The translations under genes and the position numbers were made by a program. Under the pieces are notes generated by a model, which ran no database searches, was not told the origin of the DNA, and worked only from the letters and a program-made list of their open reading frames with translations. Below, one piece after another: positions 44,518 through 52,638 of a DNA stretch of 61,705 nt (positions are counted from its first letter, which is position 1; every line of letters begins with the position of its first letter). The stretch spans positions 1-61,705 of the forward strand of contig NZ_JARESE010000007.1 of the NCBI RefSeq assembly GCF_029076845.1, given 5' to 3'. This DNA is from Novosphingobium album (ex Liu et al. 2023). GTDB lineage: Bacteria; Pseudomonadota; Alphaproteobacteria; Sphingomonadales; Sphingomonadaceae.

Positions 44518-46094
44518 GGCGTCTGTCCGATCGGGCTGGGGCCAGCGAGCCATTCGCGGCCCTTGAGCATGCCATGCCAGTAAATCGGCGGCAGCATTCG
44601 ATCCTTGAGGAACCAGGCGAGGCGCGTCGGCTTGCGGCCATCGAGCAGCCAGTTGGGGAAGCTCGGCAGGAGCTTGCCACCATAGCCGAACTCGGCCAGC
44701 ACGATCCGGCCGCGCTCGACGGTGAGCGGGCAGGAGCCATAGCCGTCATAGCCCGCCACGGGATTTTTGCCGTCAAGCGCGGCGATGACGTTCACCGCGA
44801 CCACCGGGGCCTGCTTGCGCGCGGCGGCCGCGGTCTTGGCGTTGCTGGCGGCGATGACATCGCCCAGCGCGAACAGGTTGGGCCATATGGGATGGCGCAG
44901 CGTCGCGGGATCGACCGCGACGAAGCCGCTTTCATCGGCGATCGGGCTTGCCGCCACGAAATCTGGCGCCACCTGCGGCGGAACAACGTGGAGCATGTCG
45001 AACGGGCGCTCGACCACTGTTTTCTCGCCATCGCCGCCCTGCTCGAAGCGGGCGATCCGGGCGTCGCCGTCCACGCCGACAAGTTTCGATCCGGGTCGAA
45101 AATCGATGCCGTAGCGCTCGATATAGGTCATCAGCGCGGGCACATAATCGGCCACGCCGAACAGGACGGGGCCGGCGCTATGGAACTCGACCTCGATCCC
45201 TTCGAGCAACCCGCGCTGCTCCCAGTCATGGCAGGAGAGATACATCGCCTTCTGCGGCGCGCCGGCGCATTTGATCGGCATGGGCGGCTGCGTGAACAGC
45301 GCGCGGCCTTGCGCCATCTTGCGCACCAGCTCGTGCGTATAGGGCGCGAGATCGTAGCGATAGTTGGAGGTGACGCCGTTCCGACCAATGGTTTCGGAAA
45401 GGCCCGGAATGGCTCCCCAATCCAACTTCAGGCCCGGGGCGACGACGAGCGCGTGGTAGGCAATCGCCGTGCCATCGGCGAGTGTCACGCTGTTGCTGTC
45501 GGGCTGGAAGGCTCGCACGGCCTGCCTGATCCACCGAGCCTTGCGGGGCATCACCTCGGCCATCGCCCGGCGGGTGGCTCGCGGCTGGAACACGCCCGCG
45601 CCCACCAGCGTCCAGCCCGGCTGATAATAATGCACGTCCGACGGCTCGATGATCGCGATCGACAGATCGGCCTGGCGCTTGAGCAGGCTGGCGGCGCAGG
45701 CGATGCCCGCGCTGCCGCCGCCGACGATCACCACATCATAGGTTGCTGCTGCATCGCTGCCCAGCGCCAAGGCGGCGGCGTGCATCGCGGTAGAGCGTCC
45801 GCCGGACCGGCAAAAGGCGAGAACGGGTTTGGGAAGCCGGGCCAGCGCGGCCTGCATCGCGCGAGCGTCGGTCGGGGCGATGTCGGGATTGGTGACCGGC
45901 AAATGTTCGAAGATAAGGCCATGCGACTGCGCCACGCGTGCAAGGGTGGCCGCGTCCGGCTGTCCTGGCTCCTCACCATCGGGACGATTGGAGATGATGG
46001 ACCGGAAGCCGGCGGCCACCACAGCGGGCATGTCTTCCGGCCCGATCTGGGGCGATACCGAGAAATTGGCGGATACGGGTGTGATCTTTTGCAT
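44514..46094 (-). CDS. phosphatase (DUF442)-sulfide:quinone oxidoreductase fusion
   Basis: A 526-residue fusion. Residues 1-110 are a DUF442/BLH dual-specificity-phosphatase-like domain with the loop AFCRSGGRSTAMH (Cys and Arg of the P-loop). From about 118 follows a flavoprotein of the SQR family: VVIVGGGSAGIACAASLLKR (FAD), then TLVGAGVFQPRATRRAMAEVMP, PIKCAGAPQKAMYLSCHDWE and NLFALGDVIAASNAKTAAAARKQAP. SQR oxidises sulfide and passes electrons to quinone. The fused arrangement is known from alphaproteobacterial detoxification operons. Cys residues around PIKCAG and YLSCHDW may be redox-active. Confidence 0.88.
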   Translation of the reverse strand: MQKITPVSANFSVSPQIGPEDMPAVVAAGFRSIISNRPDGEEPGQPDAATLARVAQSHGLIFEHLPVTNPDIAPTDARAMQAALARLPKPVLAFCRSGGRSTAMHAAALALGSDAAATYDVVIVGGGSAGIACAASLLKRQADLSIAIIEPSDVHYYQPGWTLVGAGVFQPRATRRAMAEVMPRKARWIRQAVRAFQPDSNSVTLADGTAIAYHALVVAPGLKLDWGAIPGLSETIGRNGVTSNYRYDLAPYTHELVRKMAQGRALFTQPPMPIKCAGAPQKAMYLSCHDWEQRGLLEGIEVEFHSAGPVLFGVADYVPALMTYIERYGIDFRPGSKLVGVDGDARIARFEQGGDGEKTVVERPFDMLHVVPPQVAPDFVAASPIADESGFVAVDPATLRHPIWPNLFALGDVIAASNAKTAAAARKQAPVVAVNVIAALDGKNPVAGYDGYGSCPLTVERGRIVLAEFGYGGKLLPSFPNWLLDGRKPTRLAWFLKDRMLPPIYWHGMLKGREWLAGPSPIGQTP

Positions 46095-46112
46095 GGGGCT
46101 TCTCCGCTGGTG

Positions 46113-46526
46113 TCAGCGCCCTGCCGCCCAGAGGCGGTGGAGCAGAATCCCTGCGATCATCGCGGCGAGGAACGGCAGGACTGCAAATGGCGCGAGCGCA
46201 AGATTGGCGATGGCCGGGCCGGGGCAAAGGCCGGCGATGCCCCAGCCGATGCCGAACAGCAGCGCGCCCACGGCCAGCGGCGCGTCGATGCGTCTGGTGC
46301 CCGGCAAGGCGAAGGCGTCGCCGGACAGGGCGCGAGGCAGGCGGCGCTGGATGAGCCATGCAAGCGCCATCGGCATTATGGCTCCGGCCATGACAAAGGC
46401 GAGCGTCGGGTCCCATGCCCCGAACAGATCGAGAAAGGCGCGGATACGCGCGGGATCGGTCATGCCGGACAAGGCAAGACCCGCGCCGAAGATCGTGCCG
46501 GCGAGCAAGGCGATGAGACCGCGCAT
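46113..46526 (-). CDS. YeeE/YedE-like membrane protein (DUF6691)
   Basis: A 137-residue membrane protein with four hydrophobic segments and the motif LLAGTIFGAGLALSGMTDPARIRAFLDLFGAWDPTLAFVMAGA. The second repeat GIGWGIAGLCPGPAIANLA keeps the CPGPA cysteine signature. It is half of a split YeeE/YedE channel, the other half being the next gene upstream (1-bp gap). YeeE carries thiosulfate; here the pair may move a sulfur compound. Confidence 0.85.
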   Translation of the reverse strand: MRGLIALLAGTIFGAGLALSGMTDPARIRAFLDLFGAWDPTLAFVMAGAIMPMALAWLIQRRLPRALSGDAFALPGTRRIDAPLAVGALLFGIGWGIAGLCPGPAIANLALAPFAVLPFLAAMIAGILLHRLWAAGR

Positions 46527-46527
46527 G

Positions 46528-46965
46528 TCAGGTCCATCCCAGGGCGCGCATCGCCGCCACGGTCGCGAACCCCGCGGCCATAAACAGCGCCGTCGCCGTC
46601 ATGGAGCGGAGCGACAGGCGCGACAGGCCGCATACGCCATGGCCACTGGTGCAGCCGCTGCCGAGCCGCGTGCCGAAACCGACCAGCAAGCCGCCGACGA
46701 CGAGGACGACCACAGAGGACGGAAAAGTGATGGAAACCGGCCGAACCACAGCCACCAATGCCCCACCGAGTGGCAGGCCGAGAATGAAGGCCAGTGCGAT
46801 AGCGCGCGAATCCATGCCGCTGCCGAGGCCGATGGCGCGCGCGGCAAGACCGCTGACGCCCGCAATCCGGCCCAACCCCAGCAGCATGACCGCGCCGGCA
46901 AGGCCGATCAGAAGCCCGCCGAGGAACCCCATGCCAGGCATTGCTCCGGGAAACAGCGTCCTCAC
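46528..46965 (-). CDS. YeeE/YedE-like membrane protein
   Basis: A 145-residue membrane protein: four hydrophobic segments, with LLVGFGTRLGSGCTSGHGVCGLSRLSLRSMTATALFMAAGF, the Cys-containing signature of YeeE/YedE. GTG 46965 overlaps the stop of the upstream MBL gene (GTGA). With the following DUF6691 gene it forms the usual two-gene split transporter found next to persulfide dioxygenase. Confidence 0.87.
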   Translation of the reverse strand: MRTLFPGAMPGMGFLGGLLIGLAGAVMLLGLGRIAGVSGLAARAIGLGSGMDSRAIALAFILGLPLGGALVAVVRPVSITFPSSVVVLVVGGLLVGFGTRLGSGCTSGHGVCGLSRLSLRSMTATALFMAAGFATVAAMRALGWT

Positions 46966-47876
46966 AGCGCGTCCAGCGGGATTTTGAGATAGCGCGTGCC
47001 GTTGCCTTCCGGCTCGGGCAGATGGCCGCCACGCATGTTCACCTGGATCGACGGCAGGATCAGCTTCGGCATTTCCAGCGTCGCGTCGCGTGCCTCGCGC
47101 ATGGCGACGAAGCCCTCCTCATCGATGCCGTCATGGACATGGACATTGCCGGCGCGCTGTTCCGCGACCGTGGTTTCCCAGCGATAGTCGTCGCGGCCCG
47201 GCGCCTTGTAGTCGTGGCACAGGAACAGGCGGGTTGCGGCGGGAAGAGTCAGCAGGCGGCGGATCGAGCGATAAAGCGTGCGTGCGTCGCCGCCCGGAAA
47301 ATCGGCGCGCGCCGTGCCATAGTCCGGCATGAACAGCGTATCGCCGGTAAACGTCGCGTCGCCGATCACATAGGCGAGATCGGCCGGCGTATGCCCCGGC
47401 ACATGCAGCACGGTCGCCTTGAGGTTGCCGATCGTGAATTGGTCGCCATCCTCGAACAGGTGGTCGAACTGCGACCCATCGCGCGCGAACTCGGTCCCTT
47501 CGTTGAACAGCTTCCCGAAGGTCGCTTGCACGGTCAGGATCGCCTTGCCGATGGCGAGCTCCCCGCCGAGCTTCTCTTGAAGATACGGGGCGGCCGACAG
47601 GTGATCGGCATGGGCGTGCGTTTCCAGCAGCCATTCCACCTTCAAGCCTTGTTCGCGCACATAGGCGATGATCGCATCCGCCGATCCGAAAGCGGTGCGG
47701 CCAGCAGCGGCATCATAGTCCAGCACGCTATCAATGATCGCCGCGTGATGCGTTTCGGGATCGTGAACGACATAGCTTGCCGTATTGGTGGCTTCGTCAA
47801 AGAAGGACCGGATTTGCGGCACGCCCTTGCGGGCTTCGCTGATTTGCTGCGCTGCGCGCCTGATCGCTTCGTCCAT
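46962..47876 (-). CDS. MBL-fold persulfide dioxygenase-like hydrolase
   Basis: A 304-residue metallo-beta-lactamase-fold enzyme. Metal motif LLETHAHADHLSAAPYL (HxHxDH, about residues 85-90), then VLHVPGHTPADLAYVIGDATFTGDTLF and LFLCHDYKAPGRDDYRWETTV. These fit the ETHE1/BigA-like persulfide dioxygenase group, which oxidises glutathione persulfide to sulfite. It heads the six-gene sulfide operon. A candidate ArsR-family operator lies directly upstream. Confidence 0.88.
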   Translation of the reverse strand: MDEAIRRAAQQISEARKGVPQIRSFFDEATNTASYVVHDPETHHAAIIDSVLDYDAAAGRTAFGSADAIIAYVREQGLKVEWLLETHAHADHLSAAPYLQEKLGGELAIGKAILTVQATFGKLFNEGTEFARDGSQFDHLFEDGDQFTIGNLKATVLHVPGHTPADLAYVIGDATFTGDTLFMPDYGTARADFPGGDARTLYRSIRRLLTLPAATRLFLCHDYKAPGRDDYRWETTVAEQRAGNVHVHDGIDEEGFVAMREARDATLEMPKLILPSIQVNMRGGHLPEPEGNGTRYLKIPLDAL

Positions 47877-47899
47877 GGCTTATTCCTTGGATTTCGTAA

Positions 47900-47924
47900 T
47901 TACAGAACTATGTAAGTATGTAAG
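47900..47924. promoter_or_regulatory. candidate ArsR-type operator
   Basis: In the 88-bp gap between the divergent MBL and peroxiredoxin genes lies the inverted repeat TTACA-GAACTA-TGTAA (47900-47915), followed by a tandem TATGTAAG-TATGTAAG (47909-47924). A/T-rich dyads like this are bound by ArsR-family dimers. The ArsR gene of this locus (48573) is the obvious candidate binder. Confidence 0.5.
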
Positions 47925-47964
47925 CTCATTGCGTCAAGACGTGCGAGATGCCAAGGATGAAACC

Positions 47965-48576
47965 ATGACGACGCCGGACGAACCTCTTCCCTCTCTGCGA
48001 CTTGGCGATGTCGCGCCCGATTTCGAGGCCAGGACCACCAAAGGGTCGTTGCGCCTGTCCTCGCTGCGCGGGAAATGGGTGGTGTTCTTTTCACACCCCG
48101 CCGATTTCACGCCGGTCTGCACCACCGAATTCGTCGGCCTCGCCAAGGCGCAGGGTCGCTTCGAGGAGCTGGGCGGCGTGCTGCTCGGCCTGTCGGTGGA
48201 CAGCCTCTATTCGCATCTTGCCTGGCTCAAGGCGATCCGCGACCTGTTCGACGTGGAGATCGGCTTCCCGGTGGTCGAAGACCCGTCGATGGCGATCGGC
48301 AGGGCTTATGGCATGATTGGCGAGGACGCTCGGGACAGCGCCGGTGTCCGGGCAACCTATTTCATCGATCCAGACGGCGTGATCCGTGCGATCACCCATT
48401 ACCCTATGAATGTCGGGCGTTCCGTGGAGGAAATGCTGCGCATGCTCGCCGCGCTCCAAGCCGCGCATGCAGGCGATCGCCTCGCGCCCGAAGGATGGCG
48501 CGCCGGGGCGCCGCTGTTGCTGCCACCGTCGGAAGACACGGATGGGGCCGACTGGTTCTGCCGGAGCGCGCCGTGA
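47965..48576 (+). CDS. peroxiredoxin (1-Cys, Prx6-type)
   Basis: A 203-residue peroxiredoxin: GDVAPDFEARTTKG, the active-site FFSHPADFTPVCTTEF with the peroxidatic Cys (about residue 50), and a C-terminal arm ending LLPPSEDTDGADWFCRSAP. The C-terminal extension is of the Prx6/1-Cys type, though a Cys near the end (WFCRS) might resolve. It reduces peroxides and possibly persulfides. ATG 47965 has AAGGA upstream. Its stop overlaps the ArsR gene (GTGA). A second peroxiredoxin is at 55210-55848. Confidence 0.9.
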   Translation: MTTPDEPLPSLRLGDVAPDFEARTTKGSLRLSSLRGKWVVFFSHPADFTPVCTTEFVGLAKAQGRFEELGGVLLGLSVDSLYSHLAWLKAIRDLFDVEIGFPVVEDPSMAIGRAYGMIGEDARDSAGVRATYFIDPDGVIRAITHYPMNVGRSVEEMLRMLAALQAAHAGDRLAPEGWRAGAPLLLPPSEDTDGADWFCRSAP

Positions 48577-48977
48577 CGGCGCTCCATGCCGCCCGCGAGC
48601 TGGCGGACGCGGCGGCGGAAAAGCTCAAGGCTTACGCGCAGCCCCAGCGCCTGATGATCCTGTCGTTGCTGCTGGAGCAGGGCGAGCAACCGGTTTCGGC
48701 GATCGATGAAGCAACCGGCATCGGCCAGCCCGCGCTCAGTCAGCAACTCGCCGAACTTCGCCGATCGGGCCTTGTAAGCACGCGCAAGCAGGCACGGCAG
48801 GTTTATTACAGCCTTGCCGATAGCGGGACAGAGCTTTGCGTGCGCGGCATCGAAGCCGTGTTCGGGGCGGGTGATTTGTCCGGCTTGTCGAGTAACCCCG
48901 TCAATAGGGACCTATCCGGCGAGACGCCGGAGGGGGCGCAGGGCGCAGCGCATTTTGCGCGTATTCTCAGTGGCTGA
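48573..48977 (+). CDS. ArsR family regulator (BigR/SqrR-like context)
   Basis: A 134-residue winged-helix repressor: EKLKAYAQPQRLMILSLLLEQGEQPVSAIDEATGIGQPALSQQLAELRRSGLVSTRKQARQVYYSLAD. In BigR and SqrR two cysteines (about 41 and 107) sense persulfides; here the first position is non-Cys (ILSLLLEQGE) and only one Cys is seen (GTELCVRG, about 88). So it either senses by another route or recognises another ligand. GTG 48573 overlaps the peroxiredoxin stop. It probably controls both divergent operons. Confidence 0.85.
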   Translation: MTALHAARELADAAAEKLKAYAQPQRLMILSLLLEQGEQPVSAIDEATGIGQPALSQQLAELRRSGLVSTRKQARQVYYSLADSGTELCVRGIEAVFGAGDLSGLSSNPVNRDLSGETPEGAQGAAHFARILSG

Positions 48978-49307
48978 CTGAACCCATCGTTTCGGCGACA
49001 TGCTAGTTTGCCAGGTGAGCGAAGCGCTGCCGATCATCTGACGGCACGTCGATCGTGCAGACTATGCAATGGGATCCCGACGCCCGATCATTTCATTCCG
49101 CTGCTCTTTACGGCGGGGTTGGCCGCTACCCGAGACAGCCCGCCCGACCTGACCAATCGTGGTCGGTTGGATCGCCGCGTTGGGCGTACAGACTTCTAAA
49201 CCGCCACTTATGACACTTTACCCGCCGGCAAAGTGTCACAGGAGACAAATGTCGCCCGGCGGGAATAAGGGGATTCACTTTTCGTTCTACCTGTGCATGA
49301 TTCTGCC
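48978..49307. other. intergenic region with long inverted repeat
   Basis: About 330 bp with no gene. It contains a strong dyad at 49211-49238 (see separate entry). The first 200 bp show nothing recognisable. Confidence 0.45.
49211..49238. promoter_or_regulatory. 9-bp inverted repeat operator
   Basis: TGACACTTT (49211-49219) and AAAGTGTCA (49230-49238) are perfect inverted repeats around ACCCGCCGGC. A partly similar GTCAC...ACAAATGTC dyad follows. It lies 70 bp before the unknown gene at 49308. Likely a protein-binding operator, possibly autoregulatory. Confidence 0.6.
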
Positions 49308-49886
49308 ATGCTCCAGACCCGCCTCATCGCCGATCCTGACAGCAGGCCGTTCGACATGCCCCGCCTTGTGGAGCTACTCTCGCAAAACTCCTCGCGGCCT
49401 CGCTATGCCTACATGGTTCTTGATCTCATCGCGAAGATCGCAAACCCCGATGGAAGCGCGGGTCCGCTCGTGGTCCACGATGGCAAGGCCATCTCAATTC
49501 GGGACTGGCTGTGCGATGCGCTTGTGCCGATGGCAAACAGCTATCCCCGGCGGATGGCGCTGGCCGCTCGGGTGCGAGAGGAAATGAAGCGGGCAGGGGG
49601 TTTGCCCGCTGACCCTGCCCAGGCAGACCAAGACATCGAGTCCGAAATCCGCGCGAGAATTCGGGCGTCCGGCAAGACGAATGTGAGCCGTGCCGTATCC
49701 GATCTCGTTCGGGCAGGTATTCTACATCGCCACTATCAAGGCTATCGGGTCGATCACCACAATCGCGGCGCACAGCGCCAGGCGGTCTACACGCTTTCGC
49801 CCACCGCCCGGAAGCTGCTGCTGACAGATCGGGCGCGCTCGGCACCGCCGCAGACGCCGCGGCAGGGCTCTCTGGCCTTCGGCTGA
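49308..49886 (+). CDS. hypothetical protein with winged-helix-like C-terminus
   Basis: A 192-residue protein of unknown family. The middle (RDWLCDALVPMANSYPRRMALAARVREEM) is helical; the C-terminal region ESEIRARIRASGKTNVSRAVSDLVRAGILHRHYQGYRVDHHNRGAQRQAVYTLSPTARKLL reads like a winged helix with recognition helix and a basic wing. It may be a DNA-binding regulator acting on the dyad upstream. Start is uncertain: ATG 49308 or GTG 49293; neither has a clear ribosome site. Confidence 0.55.
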   Translation: MLQTRLIADPDSRPFDMPRLVELLSQNSSRPRYAYMVLDLIAKIANPDGSAGPLVVHDGKAISIRDWLCDALVPMANSYPRRMALAARVREEMKRAGGLPADPAQADQDIESEIRARIRASGKTNVSRAVSDLVRAGILHRHYQGYRVDHHNRGAQRQAVYTLSPTARKLLLTDRARSAPPQTPRQGSLAFG

Positions 49887-49940
49887 GCGGCGGGATCGCG
49901 CTGTCCCCAGAGCCTTGTCCGGGAACGGCGCTGTCCGCGA

Positions 49941-50070
49941 TCAGGGGTTCAGCTCGCCCTTCGGCGCCGTAAGCCCGAGCTTGGGCGATGCCTTGATCGT
50001 CATCGCCTCGCCGGTCGCCGAATTGCGACTTTGCGCGCACCGCTTTCCTTGACCTTGAAATCGCTCAGGA
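49941..50070 (-). pseudogene. remnant of an HU/IHF-type DNA-binding protein
   Basis: On the minus strand DFKVKESGAR (from about 50069) and, one frame over, RNSATGEAMTIKASPKLGLTAPKGELNP together form the C-terminal half of an HU-family protein (pattern F-x-V-x-x-x-x-AR-x-x-RNPATGE-x-M-x-I-x-A). The N-terminal half is absent and the two parts are joined only by a 1-nt shift near 50029. It abuts the gdh stop codon. Confidence 0.75.
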
Positions 50071-51324
50071 GGTGAAGAACTGCTGCGTCCCGTGAGCCTC
50101 GATCGCCTCGGCCAGACGACCCAGCGCATGCACATAGGCGGCGCTTCGCAGGGTGATCTCGTGGGCGCCCGCGCGATCCCAGATGGCGCGGCCTTCGGCT
50201 TCCATGCTGGCCTTGAGCCGCTCGTGAATCTCGCTGATCGTCCAGTAGTAGCCCTGCCGGTTCTGAACCCATTCGAAGTAGGATACCGTGACTCCGCCCG
50301 CGTTCGCCAGGATATCGGGAAGGACAGCGATCCCCTTGGCATTCAACAACTCGTCTGCCTCGGGGGTCACCGGCCCATTGGCGAGTTCGACGATGACCCT
50401 GGCTTTGACCGCTTCCGCGTTGCCGGCGTGGATCAGGTTTTCCAGCGCGGCCGGCACGAGGACGTCGCAGTCGATGCCGACGATCTCGTCGGGCGCGATT
50501 GCCGCGATGCCGTCCGATCCGGCGAGGCTTTCCAGCCCCGCGGACTGTTTCGCGGCAACCAACCGTTCGAAGGAAAGCCCCGTGTCCGAATGAATGCCGT
50601 GACGGGAATCCGAGACGGCGACGATCTTGTAGCCGACTTCGCTCAGGAGCCGCGCGATATGGCTGCCGGCATTGCCGAACCCCTGAATGGCGACGCGCGA
50701 ACCGGGCCCGACGCCAAGCGCCTGCTCGAGATGCCGCAGGAGGTAGAAGCCGCCGCGCGCCGTCGCATCGTCCCGCCCTAGCGAACCGCCGAGCGCGATC
50801 GGCTTGCCCGTAATCACCGCTGGCGATACCCGCCCGACGATCGAGGCATATTCGTCGGCCATCCAGCCCATGATCATCGCATTGGTGTAGACGTCGGGCG
50901 CCGGGATATCCCGATCAGGGCCGATGATCCCCGAAAAAGCCTGCATATAGGCCCGCGAGAGACGCTCCAACTCGGCTTTGGAAAGCTTGCGCGGATCGAC
51001 CTGCACGGCGCCCTTGCCGCCGCCATAGGGCAGGTTCATCACCGCGCACTTGAAGGTCATCCAGAATGCGAGGGTCTCCACCTCATCCGCCGTCGCGTCG
51101 GGATGGAACCGGATGCCTCCCTTCGTCGGGCCACGTGTGTCGTCATAGCGACAGCGCCAGGCCATGAACGACTTGCGCGAGCCGTCATCCATCCGGATCA
51201 GCAGCCGCGTCTTCGCCGTCTCGCGCGGATATTTCAGCTTTTCCAGGACATCGGGGTCGAGCTTGAGATGACAGGCGGCATCGTCGAGCCGGGTCAGCGC
51301 CTGATCGAGCATGGATGCGCTCAT
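50065..51324 (-). CDS. Glu/Leu/Phe/Val family dehydrogenase (glutamate dehydrogenase)
   Basis: A 419-residue hexameric-type enzyme. The N-terminal catalytic domain shows YDDTRGPTKGGIRFHPD and LPYGGGKGAVQVDP (catalytic Lys), then GPDRDIPAPDVYTNAMIMGWMADEYA; the NAD(P) domain has VAIQGFGNAGSHIARLL and later LPDILANAGGVTVSYFEWVQN. It interconverts glutamate and 2-oxoglutarate. Start ATG 51324. It follows rnk by 33 bp on the same strand, probably one transcript. Confidence 0.92.
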   Translation of the reverse strand: MSASMLDQALTRLDDAACHLKLDPDVLEKLKYPRETAKTRLLIRMDDGSRKSFMAWRCRYDDTRGPTKGGIRFHPDATADEVETLAFWMTFKCAVMNLPYGGGKGAVQVDPRKLSKAELERLSRAYMQAFSGIIGPDRDIPAPDVYTNAMIMGWMADEYASIVGRVSPAVITGKPIALGGSLGRDDATARGGFYLLRHLEQALGVGPGSRVAIQGFGNAGSHIARLLSEVGYKIVAVSDSRHGIHSDTGLSFERLVAAKQSAGLESLAGSDGIAAIAPDEIVGIDCDVLVPAALENLIHAGNAEAVKARVIVELANGPVTPEADELLNAKGIAVLPDILANAGGVTVSYFEWVQNRQGYYWTISEIHERLKASMEAEGRAIWDRAGAHEITLRSAAYVHALGRLAEAIEAHGTQQFFTS

Positions 51325-51357
51325 AGAGTCTCCTTATTGTGATGGCGGGTGACGCAT

Positions 51358-51771
51358 TCAGCCGTTTCGGGCCGCTTGCGACACCTCCACGATCTTGAGT
51401 GCACGTTCATGCCCGTCGCGGTCGGGCCACAGGATCGACTGGCCTTCGCGCAGCCCGATGAGACCGGCGCCAACCGGCGTCAGGATCGAGATCCTCCCCG
51501 CCGAGATGTCTGCGTCTCGCGGGTAGGTGAGTTCATAGCTGTATTCCTTGCGGCTCGCCTCGTCGATGAATCGGACCTTGGCGTGCATCGTCACGACATT
51601 GGCCGGAATCGTGCGGGCCGAATGGGTCTTTGCGCGCGCGATCTCGTTCAGCAGCATTTCGCTCACTTGCGGCACGCGGTCTTCCGCCGCCATCGCCAGA
51701 TCGGTCAATGCATCGGCTTCGGTATCAATCATCTGGATGGGCGGCCGCCGGCTCGCCTTGGTGCTCGTCAT
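51358..51771 (-). CDS. rnk: Rnk, nucleoside diphosphate kinase regulator
   Basis: A 137-residue GreA/GreB-related protein. The N-terminal half (IQMIDTEADALTDLAMAAEDRVPQVSEMLLNEIARAK) is a short coiled region; the C-terminal FKBP-like half (VVTMHAKVRFIDEASRKEYSYELTYPRDADISAGRISILTPVGAGLIGLREGQSILWP) is the Rnk signature. It binds RNA polymerase near the secondary channel. ATG 51771 is preferred to an upstream start at 51867. Confidence 0.9.
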   Translation of the reverse strand: MTSTKASRRPPIQMIDTEADALTDLAMAAEDRVPQVSEMLLNEIARAKTHSARTIPANVVTMHAKVRFIDEASRKEYSYELTYPRDADISAGRISILTPVGAGLIGLREGQSILWPDRDGHERALKIVEVSQAARNG

Positions 51772-52377
51772 GACTTTCTCTTTCGGGGGTGGACGGCCGG
51801 CCACAACGGGACCCGCACTCGTCTGCATGTGGTCGATTTTATGCCCCGAGCTCGGGGCAAGGCGCACCGTAACCCGGGGCTACATGCCCGTGAGAAGCTG
51901 CCCCCCGTGGTGGCGAAAGCGAAAATGGCGGCGCCGATTCTGCATCGAACCATGATGTCGAGAGCCCCGGCCCAAGTCAAATAGGAGATTCCCGTAGCGG
52001 TCTGGCAGTGCCCTGGATCGCGCGGCGGGCGATCGCGGAACTGACGATCAGATCTTTTGGTGCGCCGTTCGCAGAACGGCCGAAATGCGCTCTGTAGCGC
52101 ACGCGTTCAGCCTCATGCGTCGGTGCCGAGGCTCCATCCGGCCGGATGTTGCGCAGTGGCGCCGGCGGGTATCGGCCGGAACCGCGCGCGCGATGCGCCG
52201 CCCCTCAAACAAGAGAAGCGGCAGCAGGGTTCAGCTCGCTGTGACGACCAATGAGGGCGCCAACGACAAGCGCGCCGTGTCTCGCTCGCGGGCTTCGAAC
52301 AAGAGGATTCCGGTGGGGTCTTCCTCACCTGCTGCGCGGCGGAAATCGAACCCTTTCCTCGGAGCGGGGAGCCCGTG
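51772..52377. other. long region without a supported gene
   Basis: About 600 bp. Frames on both strands (for example 52085-52411) are rich in Arg/Ser and match nothing. A short GGTTCGATTTCC near 52350 on the minus strand looks like a tRNA T-arm but does not extend to a tRNA. Probably holds the promoter for rnk-gdh. Confidence 0.4.
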
Positions 52378-52626
52378 TTACGCGATCGCTTCGGCATCCT
52401 CGCGGATCTGACGTTCGCTTCTGATGTTGCTCACCGGATCATCCACGAGGATCACGAACTTGGCACCCTTGTAGTAGATATCGGGTCGGTGCCACGCCTT
52501 GGTCACGACCGCGAAGGTGCCGTCGATCTCGATCTCTTCTCCGGGGCTTGGCGACCGTGCGAAATGAAAAGCTCCCCAGGAAGCCGCGGAACGGCTGTCT
52601 CGGCCCGCCAATACATCGATCAGCAT
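52378..52626 (-). CDS. small hypothetical protein
   Basis: An 82-residue protein (MLIDVLAGRDSRSAASWGAFHFARSPSPGEEIEIDGTFAVVTKAWHRPDIYYKGAKFVILVDDP...). The middle looks like a small beta-barrel fold (PGEEIEIDGTFAVVTKAWHRP). No family recognised. It is the last gene of the operon that starts with the peroxiredoxin at 55848, 12 bp after sod. Confidence 0.55.
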   Translation of the reverse strand: MLIDVLAGRDSRSAASWGAFHFARSPSPGEEIEIDGTFAVVTKAWHRPDIYYKGAKFVILVDDPVSNIRSERQIREDAEAIA

Positions 52627-52638
52627 ATCATACTCCTC

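Noticed and set aside
44574..46583. Very long plus-strand frame opposite the SQR fusion
   Set aside because: Antisense to a conserved gene and not similar to any protein family.
52330..52400. tRNA-like T-arm GGTTCGATTTCC (minus strand)
   Set aside because: The flanking sequence does not fold into acceptor, D or anticodon arms, so no tRNA is called.
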